64,000 nucleotides of DNA from Burkholderiales bacterium (GCA_027487815.1 JAIYCW010000081.1:1-64000), one strand, 5' to 3'. Positions 1-9,942 are shown, numbered from the stretch's first letter. Notes: generated from the letters alone by a model not told the origin. A program made the numbers and translations.

Positions 1-641
1 GGCGAAATTGAGCGCACAGCAGTAACGAAGCGCTCCATCTTAACGAAATCCTTCTCGCGTGCCGAATCGCCCTGCACTGCGCTGGAAACATCCACCATCC
101 AGGGCCGGGTTCGTGCTATGGCCTGAGCAACATTGTTTGCGTTAAGCCCCCCGGCGAGAATCACCCTCGGATACCCCTCCGGACGCACTGGTGGCACCCA
201 GTTCCAGTCGAATGCTTGGCCCGCGCCACCATACCCCTGCACGTGGGCATCAAGCAGGAGTGCCTGCGCAGCAGGGTTATCGTGGGCTGCCTGAGCGAGG
301 TCACTGGCCTTCTGCATGCGTACAGCCCGCCAAAAAGGTAGCTTGCAGGCGGCGGCCATTTCTATGCAGGCTTGCGCAGTCTCATCCCCGTGGAACTGCA
401 GAACATCCAGTCGCAACACTCCTGCGGCTTCAACAACCTCAAGGGGTGAAGCATTTACAAACAAGCCTACTGCCATGACGCCAGGACGGATCGCTTCTCT
501 TACTGCCAAAGCCTCGTTTCGGGTCAAAAACCGGGAGCTCCCGCGATACATCACCATGCCGATCGCCTCGACCCCCAAATCACAGGCCACCTGTACGTCA
601 TGTGGCCGGACCAGACCACAAAACTTGATTCCAGTACTCAT
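1..641 (-). CDS. trpF: Phosphoribosylanthranilate isomerase, 3' end cut by window edge
   Basis: Isomerises N-(5-phosphoribosyl)anthranilate to CdRP in cytoplasmic tryptophan synthesis. The reading frame opens at ATG 641-639 and stays open to base 1 without a stop, so about 213 residues are visible and the C-terminus is missing. TrpF hallmarks appear in order: IKFCGL at the N-terminus with the catalytic Cys8, LQFHGDE, LLDAHVQGYGGAGQAFDW carrying the general-acid Asp, ILAGGLNANNV, and VDVSSAVQ followed by KDFVKMERFV. The phosphate-loop motif is SSAVQ where the family usually has SSGVE. It starts 8 bases after the truA stop, so the two are probably co-transcribed. Confidence 0.93.
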   Translation of the reverse strand, partial: MSTGIKFCGLVRPHDVQVACDLGVEAIGMVMYRGSSRFLTRNEALAVREAIRPGVMAVGLFVNASPLEVVEAAGVLRLDVLQFHGDETAQACIEMAAACKLPFWRAVRMQKASDLAQAAHDNPAAQALLLDAHVQGYGGAGQAFDWNWVPPVRPEGYPRVILAGGLNANNVAQAIARTRPWMVDVSSAVQGDSAREKDFVKMERFVTAVRSIS

Positions 642-649
642 AAATCAGC

Positions 650-1438
650 TCACTCCCAGGGCAGGCAAATCGGAGGCCAGCTCTCCAAGGCAATCTTGCC
701 AGCGTAGTCCACCCCTTGAAGGCTTAGGCCTTGCGCAGGCGCAGTCATTGCGCCGAGAGTTCTATCGCGAGCTTGGAGGACCTCGCCAACCCAGGCCGCT
801 GAGCGCTTGCCCATGCCGACCCACAACAAGGCGCCCACCATGTTGCGCACCATATGGTGCAAAAACGCATTGCCACACACGTCAATACAAACTCGTGAGC
901 CATGCTCGGCGATTTCGAACCTCTCCAGGCTGCGCACCGGGCTGGCTGCCTGGCATTGCGAAGAGCGAAAACTGGAAAAATCGTGTGTTCCCACGAGCGA
1001 AGACGCGGCCAGGCGCATCGCCGGGATATCGAGTGGCTGAAAGATCCAGGTGGTGTGCTTTTCCAGCAGTGGATGGCGCTGAGGCTTACAGTAAAGCGTG
1101 TACCGATAGGCACGCCGTTTGGCATCGAAGCGGGCATGGAAGTCCGGCGCCGAGACTGCCGCGGACTGCACCGCGATGGTCGTCGGCAAATGGGCATTGG
1201 TTCCCCTCACCCATGCATTCAGGGGTCGGTCAGCCTCGGTATCGAAATGAACCACTTGTGCCGTGGCATGCACCCCTGCATCGGTACGCCCTGCACACAC
1301 CGTCGAGATTGCATGATCAGCAACCTGACCGAGCGCTTTCTCCAAAACATCCTGAATCGCGATGCCGCCCGGCTGAGTCTGCCAGCCTGGCCACCGGCTC
1401 CCGTCATAGGCCAAGAGCAGGGCGATGCGTTGTGGCAT
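650..1438 (-). CDS. truA: tRNA pseudouridine(38-40) synthase TruA
   Basis: Converts uridines 38-40 of the tRNA anticodon arm to pseudouridine. The protein has the N-terminal YDGSRWPGWQTQ motif and the catalytic-Asp motif AGRTDAGVHA; the length (262 residues from ATG 1438) fits the family. A TTG at 1453 would add five residues, but the ATG at 1438 sits better against the family N-terminus (MPQRIALLLAYDG) and follows a purine-rich GAGAAAG. It lies between the terminator after fimV and trpF, so it likely starts a short truA-trpF transcript, although no strong promoter was recognised. Confidence 0.93.
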   Translation of the reverse strand: MPQRIALLLAYDGSRWPGWQTQPGGIAIQDVLEKALGQVADHAISTVCAGRTDAGVHATAQVVHFDTEADRPLNAWVRGTNAHLPTTIAVQSAAVSAPDFHARFDAKRRAYRYTLYCKPQRHPLLEKHTTWIFQPLDIPAMRLAASSLVGTHDFSSFRSSQCQAASPVRSLERFEIAEHGSRVCIDVCGNAFLHHMVRNMVGALLWVGMGKRSAAWVGEVLQARDRTLGAMTAPAQGLSLQGVDYAGKIALESWPPICLPWE

Positions 1439-1490
1439 GCAGATCTTTCTCAACTACCAGCAGGTTGGGGTTCGAACCAAACTCGCCAGG

Positions 1491-1525
1491 CGCACAAACA
1501 AAAACGGGGAAGCCAAGCCTCCCCG
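1491..1525 (-). terminator. Rho-independent terminator downstream of fimV
   Basis: Bases 1505-1525 form a hairpin (CGGGGA paired with TCCCCG, one A-C mismatch, then GC/GC and a 3-nt loop). Read on the minus strand it is followed by TTTTTGTTT. It lies about 20 bases after the fimV stop and before truA, so it should separate the leu-asd-fimV transcript from truA-trpF. Confidence 0.8.
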
Positions 1526-1545
1526 CAAACAATCCCTGGCGGGGA

Positions 1546-4359
1546 TCAGCTTAATTTCGAAAGCATCGAACGTGCCTTCTGTTGTTGCTCTGAATCGCCA
1601 CCACGCACCACTTCATCAAGAAGCTCGCGGGCGCCTTCTTTATCGCCGATTTCTTCGTAGGCTGCGGCCAAGTCAAGCTTGGTGGCCATTTCCTGCCAGC
1701 GCGCCGAGTCGGCGCCCGCTGGCGCAGCAAGGGTAGACGGCTGCAGATCCAAACCAATGGCCGAAAGATCGATCGCCGGAGCTTCCTGGGAAGCCATCGG
1801 GAGCTCAATCTTCAAGTCTCCGAGGTCGGAAATCGCAGAATTGCTGAACACCGGCACTTCAACGTCCTTGGCTGGAGCTGCGGCAGGCGCTCGTGCAGGC
1901 AGGTCAAGGGAGGGCAGCTCGAACCGTCCTGCAACCGCATCGCTGAGCGCTTCACTCGCCGGGGCAGCATCCAGGCTCAAATCGCTGAGCTTGGCGCTCG
2001 CCTTTTCAACCGTGGAAGTCGGTGAAAAATCGAAGTCCAAAGCGGCTGGTTCATCGAGCACCGCAGAATCAACCGATGACTGCGACGACTTCATCTCCGG
2101 CAAATCAAAACTCGGAACTGAGGGGGCAGCCGCGGCCGCAGTCACCATAGCAGCGGCGGGGGCCATCATTGCATTGGATGGAGCACTCGGAGGTGTTTGA
2201 TCAGGTGCCGCACCGGTGTACAAAGGATTGGTAGGATCAATGGACAAACCAAGGGTAACTACCTTGGGCCACTCTTCATTCTGGCCGCCAGTCTGCGAAT
2301 ACATATCCTGGGCCACGGCCCCAAACGCTGCAGAATCCTTGCGCCCCGCATAAATCTCCATCAGCTTCAAGCGAATCGCTTGACGGTCGGGCTGCTTTTT
2401 CAGAGCTTCCTTGAGGATCTCCTCAGCTTGTGACTCTCGCCCGTAGGCAATGTAAACCTCGGCCTCGGCGATCGGATCCACTTCCGTCGAATGGACGTCG
2501 CCAGAGTCTTTGCCCGTAGCACTAAACAGGCTATTGGATGTGTCGACAGTCTGGCCGCCAGTAGACCCAAACAACGAGTTCGCTGTAAATGCTTCCGCTG
2601 CAATCAGGCTATCTTCAAATTTCTCTTCCTTGCGGCGCCGACGCATGGTCCACCAAGCAAGCCCGGCACCAGCCAATACAACCGCACCGATACCGCCAAG
2701 TGCCAGGGGGTTGTCAAGGACTTCATCGACCAGGCTAGGTTCCGGGACCGGCACGGGAGGAGTTGCGGCGGCTTTAGAAGGAGTCACAGCAGGTACGGGC
2801 ACTGCCGGGGCCTCAACTTTTGGGGCCGCAGTGGGTGGCGCCTCAGCCTTAACAGGATCGGATTTGGGCGCGTCTATCTTGGGAGCTTCCGCCTTGGGGG
2901 CGTCTACTTTCGGAGTTTCGACCTTGGGAGCTTCTGCTTTGGGAGCTTCTACTTTGGGAGCCTCGGCCTTCGGTGCATCCACCTTGGCAGCGACAGGAGG
3001 CACAGATTTGGGTGACTCAACCTTTGGAGCCTCGAGCTTCGGAGCCTCGGACTTTGCGCTGGCCTTGCCCGCGTCGGCGAGTTTCTGAAGGTCCGCCAAC
3101 TGCTTGCTCTTCAACTCCACCATTTTCTGGAGGTCAGAGACGTTGCGTTCCAACTCAGCAACCCGGCTTTGGGCCTCTTTAAGCGCAGCTTCGCGAGCTA
3201 CACCATCGGAAGCACCGGCGGCACCAATCGAGCCGGCCTTGCCTTTGCCCTCACGAGAAAGTTTTAACTGGTCTTTGGTTGCACTGGCTTTACTGGGATC
3301 ATCTACGGTTGCCGATACATTGCCGGCAGCCGATTGGCCTGCCTTGGCAGATTCCAGTTGACGTGGAGCAGCCGCAAGCTTGTTTTTATAAGCGCCAAAA
3401 TCGGCCGACTTAACGCGAACCTCGCGCCGGGCCTCGGCGGGGTCAACGGCGGCCATAGCATTTGAATCCGGCACGCTGAGAGTGGCACCCGAGCGCAGAC
3501 GATGAACGCTGCCGAAGAAAGCACCCGGATTCGAACGATAAATCGAGACGATCGCCTGATCCAGGGAGATAGCCTCTGGCTTGGTCTTTGCTGCAATGCC
3601 GGCCAATGTATCCCCAGGCTTGACAATAATGTCGCCCTTACCCGCGCTCTCCATTTTCTCAGGAGCCGCCTTGGCGGGAGGTGCCACGGCCGGGCGAGTA
3701 GACGCCCTAGGTGTTACTGGTGTTGGGCTTGGGGCGCTTACCGTGCCCGAGGCGCTTACTGCGCTTGCTGCTGGGGCCGGTGATGCCGCTGCGGGAGGTG
3801 AAGCGGGCGGTACAGAAACTGCTGCCCGGGGTGCAGGTGCGCTAGCTGACTCGGTTTCCCGATTCAGGCGAAGTTCGGGAGGATCCAACAAGAACGTGTA
3901 TTCGCGGACGAACTTACCGGTGGCCCAATTGAGCTCAACCAGCAAATCCACGAATGGCTCATTGATCGGAACATTGGAAGAAATTCTGACGAACGGCCGA
4001 CCATCGTTGCGCCGCTCAACACTGAAGCGCAGATTGGTTAACGCAGAGTTGAACTCAAGTCCGGCTGCCCGAAAGGCCTCAGCAGGGGCCAGTTTCACGC
4101 TAAGCGATGCGGCCTCGTCCCGCGCAAGCGAGGTGATTTCGACTTCAGCTCGCAGCGGCTGACCAAGAGCGGACTGAACGGTGAGCCGACCAAGTCCGGC
4201 AGCCCAAGCTTGGCTTGCAGTCAGGGTCGATATTGCAAGAGCCACAGCCAGCGCCAACTTGCGAGGAGAGAAGGATGCTTTGCGTTGTTGAGTTTCGTGC
4301 GTTACCGCCACGCTGGTCCCCAGGAGCCTTTTTGACCTTTCGAGAGTAACATCAGACAC
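1546..4359 (-). CDS. fimV: FimV/HubP-family polar inner-membrane protein
   Basis: Large (937 residues) FimV-type protein; family members organise the cell pole and type IV pili or twitching motility. Order of parts: a long N-terminal leader with a hydrophobic segment ending in ASQAWA; the FimV N-terminal domain starting LGRLTVQSALGQPLRAEVEI; a LysM-like peptidoglycan-binding segment (KPGDTLAGIAAKT, about residues 245-300); a coiled-coil region; a KxEAP repeat tract; one transmembrane helix (ALGGIGAVVLAGAGLAWW) followed by RRRR; and an acidic cytoplasmic part ending in the FimV C-terminal TPR-like motif (LDLAAAYEEIGDKEGARELL). The predicted start is GTG at 4359 with no good ribosome site, so the exact N-terminus is unsure. 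It is last of the leu-asd-fimV run. Confidence 0.9.
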   Translation of the reverse strand: MSDVTLERSKRLLGTSVAVTHETQQRKASFSPRKLALAVALAISTLTASQAWAAGLGRLTVQSALGQPLRAEVEITSLARDEAASLSVKLAPAEAFRAAGLEFNSALTNLRFSVERRNDGRPFVRISSNVPINEPFVDLLVELNWATGKFVREYTFLLDPPELRLNRETESASAPAPRAAVSVPPASPPAAASPAPAASAVSASGTVSAPSPTPVTPRASTRPAVAPPAKAAPEKMESAGKGDIIVKPGDTLAGIAAKTKPEAISLDQAIVSIYRSNPGAFFGSVHRLRSGATLSVPDSNAMAAVDPAEARREVRVKSADFGAYKNKLAAAPRQLESAKAGQSAAGNVSATVDDPSKASATKDQLKLSREGKGKAGSIGAAGASDGVAREAALKEAQSRVAELERNVSDLQKMVELKSKQLADLQKLADAGKASAKSEAPKLEAPKVESPKSVPPVAAKVDAPKAEAPKVEAPKAEAPKVETPKVDAPKAEAPKIDAPKSDPVKAEAPPTAAPKVEAPAVPVPAVTPSKAAATPPVPVPEPSLVDEVLDNPLALGGIGAVVLAGAGLAWWTMRRRRKEEKFEDSLIAAEAFTANSLFGSTGGQTVDTSNSLFSATGKDSGDVHSTEVDPIAEAEVYIAYGRESQAEEILKEALKKQPDRQAIRLKLMEIYAGRKDSAAFGAVAQDMYSQTGGQNEEWPKVVTLGLSIDPTNPLYTGAAPDQTPPSAPSNAMMAPAAAMVTAAAAAPSVPSFDLPEMKSSQSSVDSAVLDEPAALDFDFSPTSTVEKASAKLSDLSLDAAPASEALSDAVAGRFELPSLDLPARAPAAAPAKDVEVPVFSNSAISDLGDLKIELPMASQEAPAIDLSAIGLDLQPSTLAAPAGADSARWQEMATKLDLAAAYEEIGDKEGARELLDEVVRGGDSEQQQKARSMLSKLS
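2850..3055 (-). repeat. 15-bp-period tandem repeat inside fimV
   Basis: The fimV frame here encodes about ten copies of a five-residue unit (KVEAP, KAEAP, KVETP, KVDAP, KIDAP), so the DNA repeats with a 15-bp period. It forms a flexible charged linker between the coiled coil and the membrane helix. The unit number is likely to vary between strains. Confidence 0.8.
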
Positions 4360-4418
4360 TTATGCGTGCAAGATCAAGTTGCTTCGAGGTTTGCACCAGC
4401 TGACGAATGTGTCGCTTA

Positions 4419-5543
4419 TCACGCATCCAGGAGAATCCTGAGCATACGCCGCAGTGGCTCCGCAGCACCCCACAAAAGCTGATCGCCCACGGTAAATGCG
4501 CTCAGATACTCGGGGCCCATAGCCAATTTGCGCAGGCGGCCGACCGGCACTTTCATCGTCCCGGTCACGTAGGTCGGTGTCAATTTAGCCACGCTGGCCT
4601 CTTTGGTATTGGGCACAACTTCAACCCAATTGTTTGCCGCCGCGAGCATCGACTCAATGTCCTGCAGGGGTATGTCGTGCCGCAGCTTGATGGTGAGCGC
4701 CTGGCTATGGCAGCGCATCGCGCCAATTCGGACACACAAGCTCTCGACCGGAATTCGGTCGGCGCCAACCCCGGTTCGCCCCAGGATCTTGTTGAGCTCG
4801 GCATCGCCCTTCCACTCCTCTTTCGAGGTGCCATTGCCCAAATCCTTGTCGATCCATGGGATCAGGGCGCCCGCAAGCGCAGTGCCAAAGTTTTCGGTTG
4901 GGAATCTGGCCGAGCGCATGGTGCCGGCCACTTCGCGGTCAATATCAAGGATGGCACTTTTGGGATCGGCGAGCAAAGGCGCCACTGAAGCATGAAGAGC
5001 ACCCATCTGGCTCAGCAGCTCACGCATGTTTTGCGCGCCGGCCCCGGAAGCGGCCTGGTAGGTCATGGCGGTGATCCATTCAATCGCGTCAGCTTTAAGC
5101 AGGCCATCCAGCGCCATCATCATCAGACTGACCGTGCAGTTGCCACCGATGAAGTCACGCCCGCCAGCGGCCAATGCCTTCCTGATTACCGGCAGATTGC
5201 ACGGATCAAGGATAACAACCGCTTGCTCCTGCATGCGAAGCGTGCTGGCTGCATCAATCCAGTAGCCCTTCCAGCCAGAGCTACGAAGCTTGGGATACAC
5301 CTCAGTGGTGTAATCGCCTCCCTGACAGGTAATGATCACATCCATTTTGGCCAGCTGCTCGACCGCCATGGCATCACCCAAGCGATGCGCCCCAGCATTT
5401 GGCACATCAGGCGCAGCACCGCCCACGTTGCTGGTGCTGAAAAACACCGGCTCGACTAAAGCGAAGTCATTTTCCGCGCGCATGCGGTCCATTAGCACCG
5501 AGCCAACCATGCCACGCCATCCCACCATACCGACCTTCATCAT
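4419..5543 (-). CDS. asd: Aspartate-semialdehyde dehydrogenase
   Basis: NADPH-dependent conversion of aspartyl phosphate to aspartate semialdehyde, the branch point to lysine/diaminopimelate, threonine and methionine. The N-terminus [20 protein letters not shown] is the family's nucleotide-binding loop, and [10 protein letters not shown] contains the catalytic cysteine. The frame is open to 5591, but ATG 5543 (or the adjacent ATG 5540) follows AGGAG at a proper distance and gives about 374 residues, the usual length; the longer version would run into leuB. It sits between leuB and fimV, the usual Burkholderiales order. Confidence 0.95.
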   Translation of the reverse strand: MMKVGMVGWRGMVGSVLMDRMRAENDFALVEPVFFSTSNVGGAAPDVPNAGAHRLGDAMAVEQLAKMDVIITCQGGDYTTEVYPKLRSSGWKGYWIDAASTLRMQEQAVVILDPCNLPVIRKALAAGGRDFIGGNCTVSLMMMALDGLLKADAIEWITAMTYQAASGAGAQNMRELLSQMGALHASVAPLLADPKSAILDIDREVAGTMRSARFPTENFGTALAGALIPWIDKDLGNGTSKEEWKGDAELNKILGRTGVGADRIPVESLCVRIGAMRCHSQALTIKLRHDIPLQDIESMLAAANNWVEVVPNTKEASVAKLTPTYVTGTMKVPVGRLRKLAMGPEYLSAFTVGDQLLWGAAEPLRRMLRILLDA

Positions 5544-5577
5544 CGCCCTGCTCCTGAATTCCTGAATTCCTATTTCT

Positions 5578-6648
5578 CTACAACGCGGCAACTACCGCAT
5601 TCCCCATTGCCTGTGTTCCGATGACCGCCTCGCCAGGCATCGCAATATCCGCCGTGCGCAGGCCCTTGGCCAGCACTGAGCGCACTGCCGCCTCGATTCG
5701 ATCAGCCGCAGCGATTTCATTGAGCGAATAGCGCAGCATCATTGCGCTCGACAGGATCGTCGCCAAAGGATTGGCCACCCCTCGCCCTGCAATGTCCGGG
5801 GCAGATCCATGAATCGGCTCATAAAGACCAAACCCTCGCGCATTGATCGAAGCGGAAGGCAACATGCCAATCGATCCTGTGAGCATCGAGGCCTCATCGG
5901 AAAGAATGTCGCCAAACATATTGCCCGTGACAATCACGTCAAACTGCTTGGGATTGCGCACCAGCTGCATCGCCGCGTTATCGACATACATATGGCTGAG
6001 CGCTACGTCTTGATAGTCTTGATGAACCTCGGTCATCACGTCGCGCCACAACTGGGTGGTTTCCAGAACGTTGGCTTTGTCGACCGAGCACACCCGCTTG
6101 TTTCGTTTGCGTGCGGCCTGGAATGCGCTATGCCCAATACGCTTAATTTCGCTTTCGGTGTAGCGCATGGTGTCGAAGCCTTCCCGCTCGCCAGACTCGA
6201 TTTGCCGGATGCCGCGCGGCTGGCCAAAGTAAATGTCGCCGGTCAGTTCACGCAAAATCAGGATATCCAGGCCCGCCACCACTTCGGCTTTTAAGGTCGA
6301 AGCATGAGCAAGCTCGGGAAACACCGTGGCGGGCCGCAAGTTGGCAAACAAATCAAAGTGTTTGCGCAACCGCAGCAGACCCTGCTCAGGACGCTGGGCG
6401 CGCGGCAAGGCATCGTATTGAGGGCCGCCCACGGAGCCAAACAGGATTGCCTGCGAGGCCTCGCAGATGGCCAGGGTTTGAGCTGGCAGAGGGTCTTGCG
6501 CCGCATCGAATCCTGCGCCACCCACTGGCGCGGTAGTCATCTCAAAACGCAGCGCGCTCGATTCAATAGCCTTCAGCACCCGGACCGCTTGAGCGGTGAT
6601 CTCGGGGCCAATGCCGTCGCCGGGGAGAACTGCAATCTTGTAAGTCAT
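5578..6648 (-). CDS. leuB: 3-isopropylmalate dehydrogenase
   Basis: NAD-dependent oxidative decarboxylation of 3-isopropylmalate, third step of leucine synthesis. 356 residues, family length. Seen motifs: [15 protein letters not shown] at the N-terminus, GSVGGPQYD, the substrate-binding arginine region ([15 protein letters not shown]), [15 protein letters not shown] with the catalytic Lys, and [21 protein letters not shown]. Its stop lies 34 bases before the asd start. Two short hairpins separate it from leuD. Confidence 0.96.
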   Translation of the reverse strand: MTYKIAVLPGDGIGPEITAQAVRVLKAIESSALRFEMTTAPVGGAGFDAAQDPLPAQTLAICEASQAILFGSVGGPQYDALPRAQRPEQGLLRLRKHFDLFANLRPATVFPELAHASTLKAEVVAGLDILILRELTGDIYFGQPRGIRQIESGEREGFDTMRYTESEIKRIGHSAFQAARKRNKRVCSVDKANVLETTQLWRDVMTEVHQDYQDVALSHMYVDNAAMQLVRNPKQFDVIVTGNMFGDILSDEASMLTGSIGMLPSASINARGFGLYEPIHGSAPDIAGRGVANPLATILSSAMMLRYSLNEIAAADRIEAAVRSVLAKGLRTADIAMPGEAVIGTQAMGNAVVAAL

Positions 6649-6682
6649 ATCGGAAGTCCAGGAGTTGAGGTATCAGGGCCTG

Positions 6683-6718
6683 CGGCTCGCCAGAGCCGGG
6701 CTACCCCCGGAGATCCGG
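6683..6718 (-). other. Two small hairpins between leuD and leuB
   Basis: CGGCTC-GCCA-GAGCCG at 6683-6698 and CCGG-AGAT-CCGG at about 6707-6718. Neither is followed by a T-run on the minus strand, so they are not convincing terminators. They may be mRNA stability or processing elements within the leu operon. Confidence 0.45.
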
Positions 6719-6727
6719 CAAACTGCT

Positions 6728-7381
6728 TTAGCTGACCAGGGTGGTGGTCAGCCAGGGAAATTTGGTCAGATGTTTGGCTTCAAACTCGCGAATCTGATCC
6801 ACATGCAGCAGGGTCAAACCAATTTCATCGAATCCATTAACCAAACAATATTTGCGAAACTCGGTGATCTCAAAAGGAAAGCTGCGCGACCCTGTCACGG
6901 TGCGCACAGTTTGCTCGGGCAAATCAACAATCAGCTCAAACCCGGGGAACGCCACAGTTTCATGAAACAGCCAGTCCATATCGCTTTCGGGCAAGACGAT
7001 CGGCAACACGCCATTCTTGAAGCAATTGTTGTAGAAGATGTCGGCAAAGGATGATGCAATGACCACCCGAAATCCGGCATCCTCAAGCGCCCACGGAGCA
7101 TGCTCGCGCGACGAGCCACATCCAAAATTTTGCCTGGCCAGCAACACCGAAGCCTGCGCATACCGCGGCTGATTCAACACGAAGTCGGGGTTACGCGGCC
7201 GAGAAGCGTTATCCATGCCGGGCTCGCCCTTGTCGAGATAGCGCCAGGCATCGAACAAATTGGGTCCAAAGCCGCTGCGTTTGATCGACTTCAGAAACTG
7301 CTTGGGAATGATCGCATCAGTATCGACATTGGCGCGATCCAACGGCGCCACCACGCCACGATGAACAGTGAGTGCCTGCAC
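6728..7381 (-). CDS. leuD: 3-isopropylmalate dehydratase small subunit
   Basis: Small subunit of the isopropylmalate isomerase, partner of LeuC. 217 residues. Family motifs: [19 protein letters not shown] near the N-terminus, [15 protein letters not shown] in the middle, and [19 protein letters not shown]. The start is GTG at 7381, preceded by AAAAGG and only 3 bases after the stop of the small lipoprotein gene, which suggests translational coupling. It is followed by leuB. Confidence 0.95.
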   Translation of the reverse strand: MQALTVHRGVVAPLDRANVDTDAIIPKQFLKSIKRSGFGPNLFDAWRYLDKGEPGMDNASRPRNPDFVLNQPRYAQASVLLARQNFGCGSSREHAPWALEDAGFRVVIASSFADIFYNNCFKNGVLPIVLPESDMDWLFHETVAFPGFELIVDLPEQTVRTVTGSRSFPFEITEFRKYCLVNGFDEIGLTLLHVDQIREFEAKHLTKFPWLTTTLVS

Positions 7382-7384
7382 GAT

Positions 7385-7534
7385 TTACCTTTTCTTGGCG
7401 GCGTCTTGCACCACCTCGCCAGCACGCTCCACATCCTTGCCAATGCCCGCGATGGTGTTGCAACCCGCAAGGCCCAGTGCAAAGCTTGCACCGAGCACCA
7501 GACCAATGATTGTTTTAACGAGTGTAGGTTTCAT
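7385..7534 (-). CDS. Entericidin-type small lipoprotein
   Basis: A 49-residue frame between leuC and leuD. It starts at ATG 7534 after AAAGGAAAG. It has a lysine-containing N-terminus, a hydrophobic stretch and a lipobox LAGC with Cys25, then GIGKDVERAGEVVQDAAKKR. This layout matches the entericidin A/B family of tiny outer-membrane-anchored lipoproteins, first described in E. coli as an antidote/bacteriolysis pair. The location inside leuC-leuD is common in Burkholderiales, but its role there is not established. The 3-base gap to leuD argues for co-expression. Confidence 0.85.
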   Translation of the reverse strand: MKPTLVKTIIGLVLGASFALGLAGCNTIAGIGKDVERAGEVVQDAAKKR

Positions 7535-7575
7535 TTGGCTTTCCTTTTGCTTGAAGATGGATCGAGCTGAGCCCG

Positions 7576-8988
7576 CTAACCCAGTCGCCGCACATCGACA
7601 AAATGCCCGGCAACCCCAGCCGCTGCAGCCATGGCTGGCGACACCAAATGAGTACGGCCGCCCGCACCCTGCCGACCTTCAAAATTCCGGTTGGAGGTTG
7701 AAGCACAGCGCTCGCCTTCTTCCAGGCGATCAGCGTTCATGGCCAGACACATTGAGCAACCCGGCTCACGCCATTCAAACCCGGCATCGCGAAAAATGCG
7801 ATCCAGGCCTTCCTGCTCGGCCTGAGCCTTGACCAGCCCGGAGCCTGGCACAACCAGGGCCAGCTTCACATTGGACGCTTTCTGGCGCCCCCGAACGATA
7901 GCCGCAGCTTCACGCAAATCCTCAATTCGGGAGTTGGTGCACGAACCGATAAACACTTTATCGATCCGAATATCCTGCACGGCAGTGTTGGGCTTCAAGC
8001 CCATGTACACCAATGCCCGCTCCATGCCTTCACGTTTGACCGGATCTTTCTCCTTCTCAGGATCAGGCACCCGATCATCCACCGAGACCACCATCTCAGG
8101 CGAGGTTCCCCAGGTGACGTTGGGTCGAAGCTGGGTGGCATCAATCTGCACCACCAGATCAAACTTTGCACCGGGGTCCGACACCAGCGTTTTCCAGTAA
8201 TCAACCGCTTGATCCCACATTGGCCCTTGAGGAGCCATGGGCCGACCACGCAAATAATTGATCGTTGTCTGATCCACGGCCACCAGCCCGGCGCGCGCGC
8301 CCGCCTCAATGGCCATGTTGCACACCGTCATGCGGCCTTCCATAGAGAGGCTGCGAATGGTGGTCCCGGCAAATTCAATCGTAAAGCCTGTGCCGCCAGC
8401 AGTGCCGATGCGGCCGATAACGGCCAAGACGAGATCCTTCGCTGTGACCCCTCGCGGCAATGCGCCATCAATCTGCACCAGCAGGTTTTTCATCTTGCGG
8501 GCATTGAGCGTCTGGGTGGCCAGAGCGTGTTCAACCTCGGAGGTGCCGATGCCAAATGCGAGACATGCGAATGCGCCGTGGGTACTGGTATGCGAGTCGC
8601 CGCACACCACCGTCATGCCCGGCAGGGTGGCACCTTGCTCGGGACCGATCACATGGACGATACCCTGCCGCAAGTCATGAATATTAAAATAGGTGAGGCC
8701 AAACGCCTTGGCATTCGCATCCAGAGTTTCGACTTGCAACCGGGAGATTGGGTCAGCAATTTCGACCGACCGGTCGGTGGTTGGCACGTTGTGATCGACC
8801 ACCGCCAAATTCGCATTAACCCGCCAGGGCTGCCGGTTAGCCAGCCTCAGGCCTTCAAAGGCTTGGGGGCTGGTGACTTCATGGACCAAATGGCGGTCGA
8901 TATAGAGCAAGGTGGTGCCGTCGCTTTCGGCACGCACCACATGCTCATCCCAGAGTTTGTCGTAAAGGGTTCGTTGCAGCAGGCTCAT
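7576..8988 (-). CDS. leuC: 3-isopropylmalate dehydratase large subunit
   Basis: Aconitase-family large subunit that interconverts 2- and 3-isopropylmalate with LeuD. The three cysteines that ligate the [4Fe-4S] cluster are visible in [13 protein letters not shown] and [29 protein letters not shown] is also typical. The frame opens at 9009, but ATG 8988 ([18 protein letters not shown]) gives about 470 residues and fits the family N-terminus; the ribosome site is weak. First gene of the leuC-lipoprotein-leuD-leuB-asd-fimV run. Confidence 0.95.
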   Translation of the reverse strand: MSLLQRTLYDKLWDEHVVRAESDGTTLLYIDRHLVHEVTSPQAFEGLRLANRQPWRVNANLAVVDHNVPTTDRSVEIADPISRLQVETLDANAKAFGLTYFNIHDLRQGIVHVIGPEQGATLPGMTVVCGDSHTSTHGAFACLAFGIGTSEVEHALATQTLNARKMKNLLVQIDGALPRGVTAKDLVLAVIGRIGTAGGTGFTIEFAGTTIRSLSMEGRMTVCNMAIEAGARAGLVAVDQTTINYLRGRPMAPQGPMWDQAVDYWKTLVSDPGAKFDLVVQIDATQLRPNVTWGTSPEMVVSVDDRVPDPEKEKDPVKREGMERALVYMGLKPNTAVQDIRIDKVFIGSCTNSRIEDLREAAAIVRGRQKASNVKLALVVPGSGLVKAQAEQEGLDRIFRDAGFEWREPGCSMCLAMNADRLEEGERCASTSNRNFEGRQGAGGRTHLVSPAMAAAAGVAGHFVDVRRLG

Positions 8989-9029
8989 CCCGTTATTATG
9001 CCATCGCAATGCAACATTTCAGAGCCCCT

Positions 9030-9043
9030 GCGCCGGAAGGCGC
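9030..9043 (-). terminator. Short GC hairpin after the M48 peptidase gene
   Basis: GCGCC-GGAA-GGCGC just past the M48 stop codon on the minus strand. No T-run follows, so it is at best a weak or factor-dependent terminator between this gene and leuC. Confidence 0.4.
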
Positions 9044-9045
9044 CT

Positions 9046-9882
9046 CTAGCGGCGAACACCCCGCGCCTGCTCGTAAAGGGGCAAAACCCGCTGCGAGTAC
9101 ACCTCAAGATCCTTGATCCGGGATTCAGCTGAGGGGTGGGTGCTCAACCATTCCGGGCTCTTGCCTTGAGAGGCCTGAGCCATTTTGCGCCACACATTGA
9201 TGGCGGCCCTGGGATCGTAGCCCCCCCGCGCTGCAAGCTCCACCCCGATTCGATCGGCTTCGGTTTCATGCAGGCGACTATTGGGCAAGGACATCGTCAC
9301 CTGCATCGCCATGCTGGCCATATCCACCACCGCGCGATTTCCGGTAGCAATTGCCACGCCAGTCAATCCGATTTGCTGGGTGACTTGCTCAGAGGCGCGT
9401 TCACGGCCGTGTTCGCGCAGCGCGTGGGCTATTTCATGGCCCATGATCGCGGCAATTTCATCATCGGTCAGCGCCAGGCGAGTGATGATTCCGCTATAAA
9501 ACGCGATCTTGCCTCCTGGCATACACCATGCATTGAGCTGATCGGACTGAATAACATTGACTTCCCAGTTCCAGCCAGGAGCATCCGGTCGGAAAGCCGA
9601 GGTTACCGGAGTCAGTCGTTGAGCAATTGCGCGGACCCGGCGAGTCATCGCCGCATCAGTATTCAGCGCTCCTTTGGACTGCTCCTTGGACATCGTCTCC
9701 TGATAAGCCTTGACCGCGCCTTCACGCAAATCACGTTCCGAAACCAAAGCCGACATCCGTTGCTGGCGATCCACCCCAACTACGCCGGTGGAGGTCGTCT
9801 TGACCGATTGGCAGGCTGTCAGCAAACCGACAAGTGCAACTGCTATCCATCGCCCCACTCTTGCGTGCACCGCACCATTCAT
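9046..9882 (-). CDS. M48-family zinc metalloprotease lipoprotein (BepA/LoiP-like)
   Basis: Predicted periplasmic, lipid-anchored zinc protease. The N-terminus has a signal peptide with lipobox LLTAC. The catalytic motif HEIAH lies in IMGHEIAHALREHGRERA, and the third zinc ligand is the Glu of LHETEADRIGVELAARGG; AWCMPGGKIAFYSGI upstream is typical of the family. 278 residues with no TPR extension, so closer to LoiP/YcaL-type enzymes than to full BepA. The family acts in outer-membrane protein quality control. The start ATG 9882 follows GGGAG. Confidence 0.9.
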   Translation of the reverse strand: MNGAVHARVGRWIAVALVGLLTACQSVKTTSTGVVGVDRQQRMSALVSERDLREGAVKAYQETMSKEQSKGALNTDAAMTRRVRAIAQRLTPVTSAFRPDAPGWNWEVNVIQSDQLNAWCMPGGKIAFYSGIITRLALTDDEIAAIMGHEIAHALREHGRERASEQVTQQIGLTGVAIATGNRAVVDMASMAMQVTMSLPNSRLHETEADRIGVELAARGGYDPRAAINVWRKMAQASQGKSPEWLSTHPSAESRIKDLEVYSQRVLPLYEQARGVRR

Positions 9883-9942
9883 CTTGTTGCTCCCTGATAA
9901 TTGAAATCGACCTGGACGCCTTACTGCGCCAATGCGCCTAGC

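Noticed and set aside
316-1660. Long plus-strand frames opposite truA and trpF
   Set aside because: Their proteins have no family features and lie opposite clear genes; they reflect GC-rich codon use.
2850-3055. Regular repeats that could suggest CRISPR-like DNA
   Set aside because: They are a 15-bp coding repeat within the fimV frame with no spacers.
1679-4162. Long plus-strand frames opposite fimV
   Set aside because: They mirror the biased composition and repeats of fimV; no start sites or motifs.
5557-5571. Tandem GAATTC-containing repeat before asd
   Set aside because: Very short and placed at the ribosome-site region; no support for a function.
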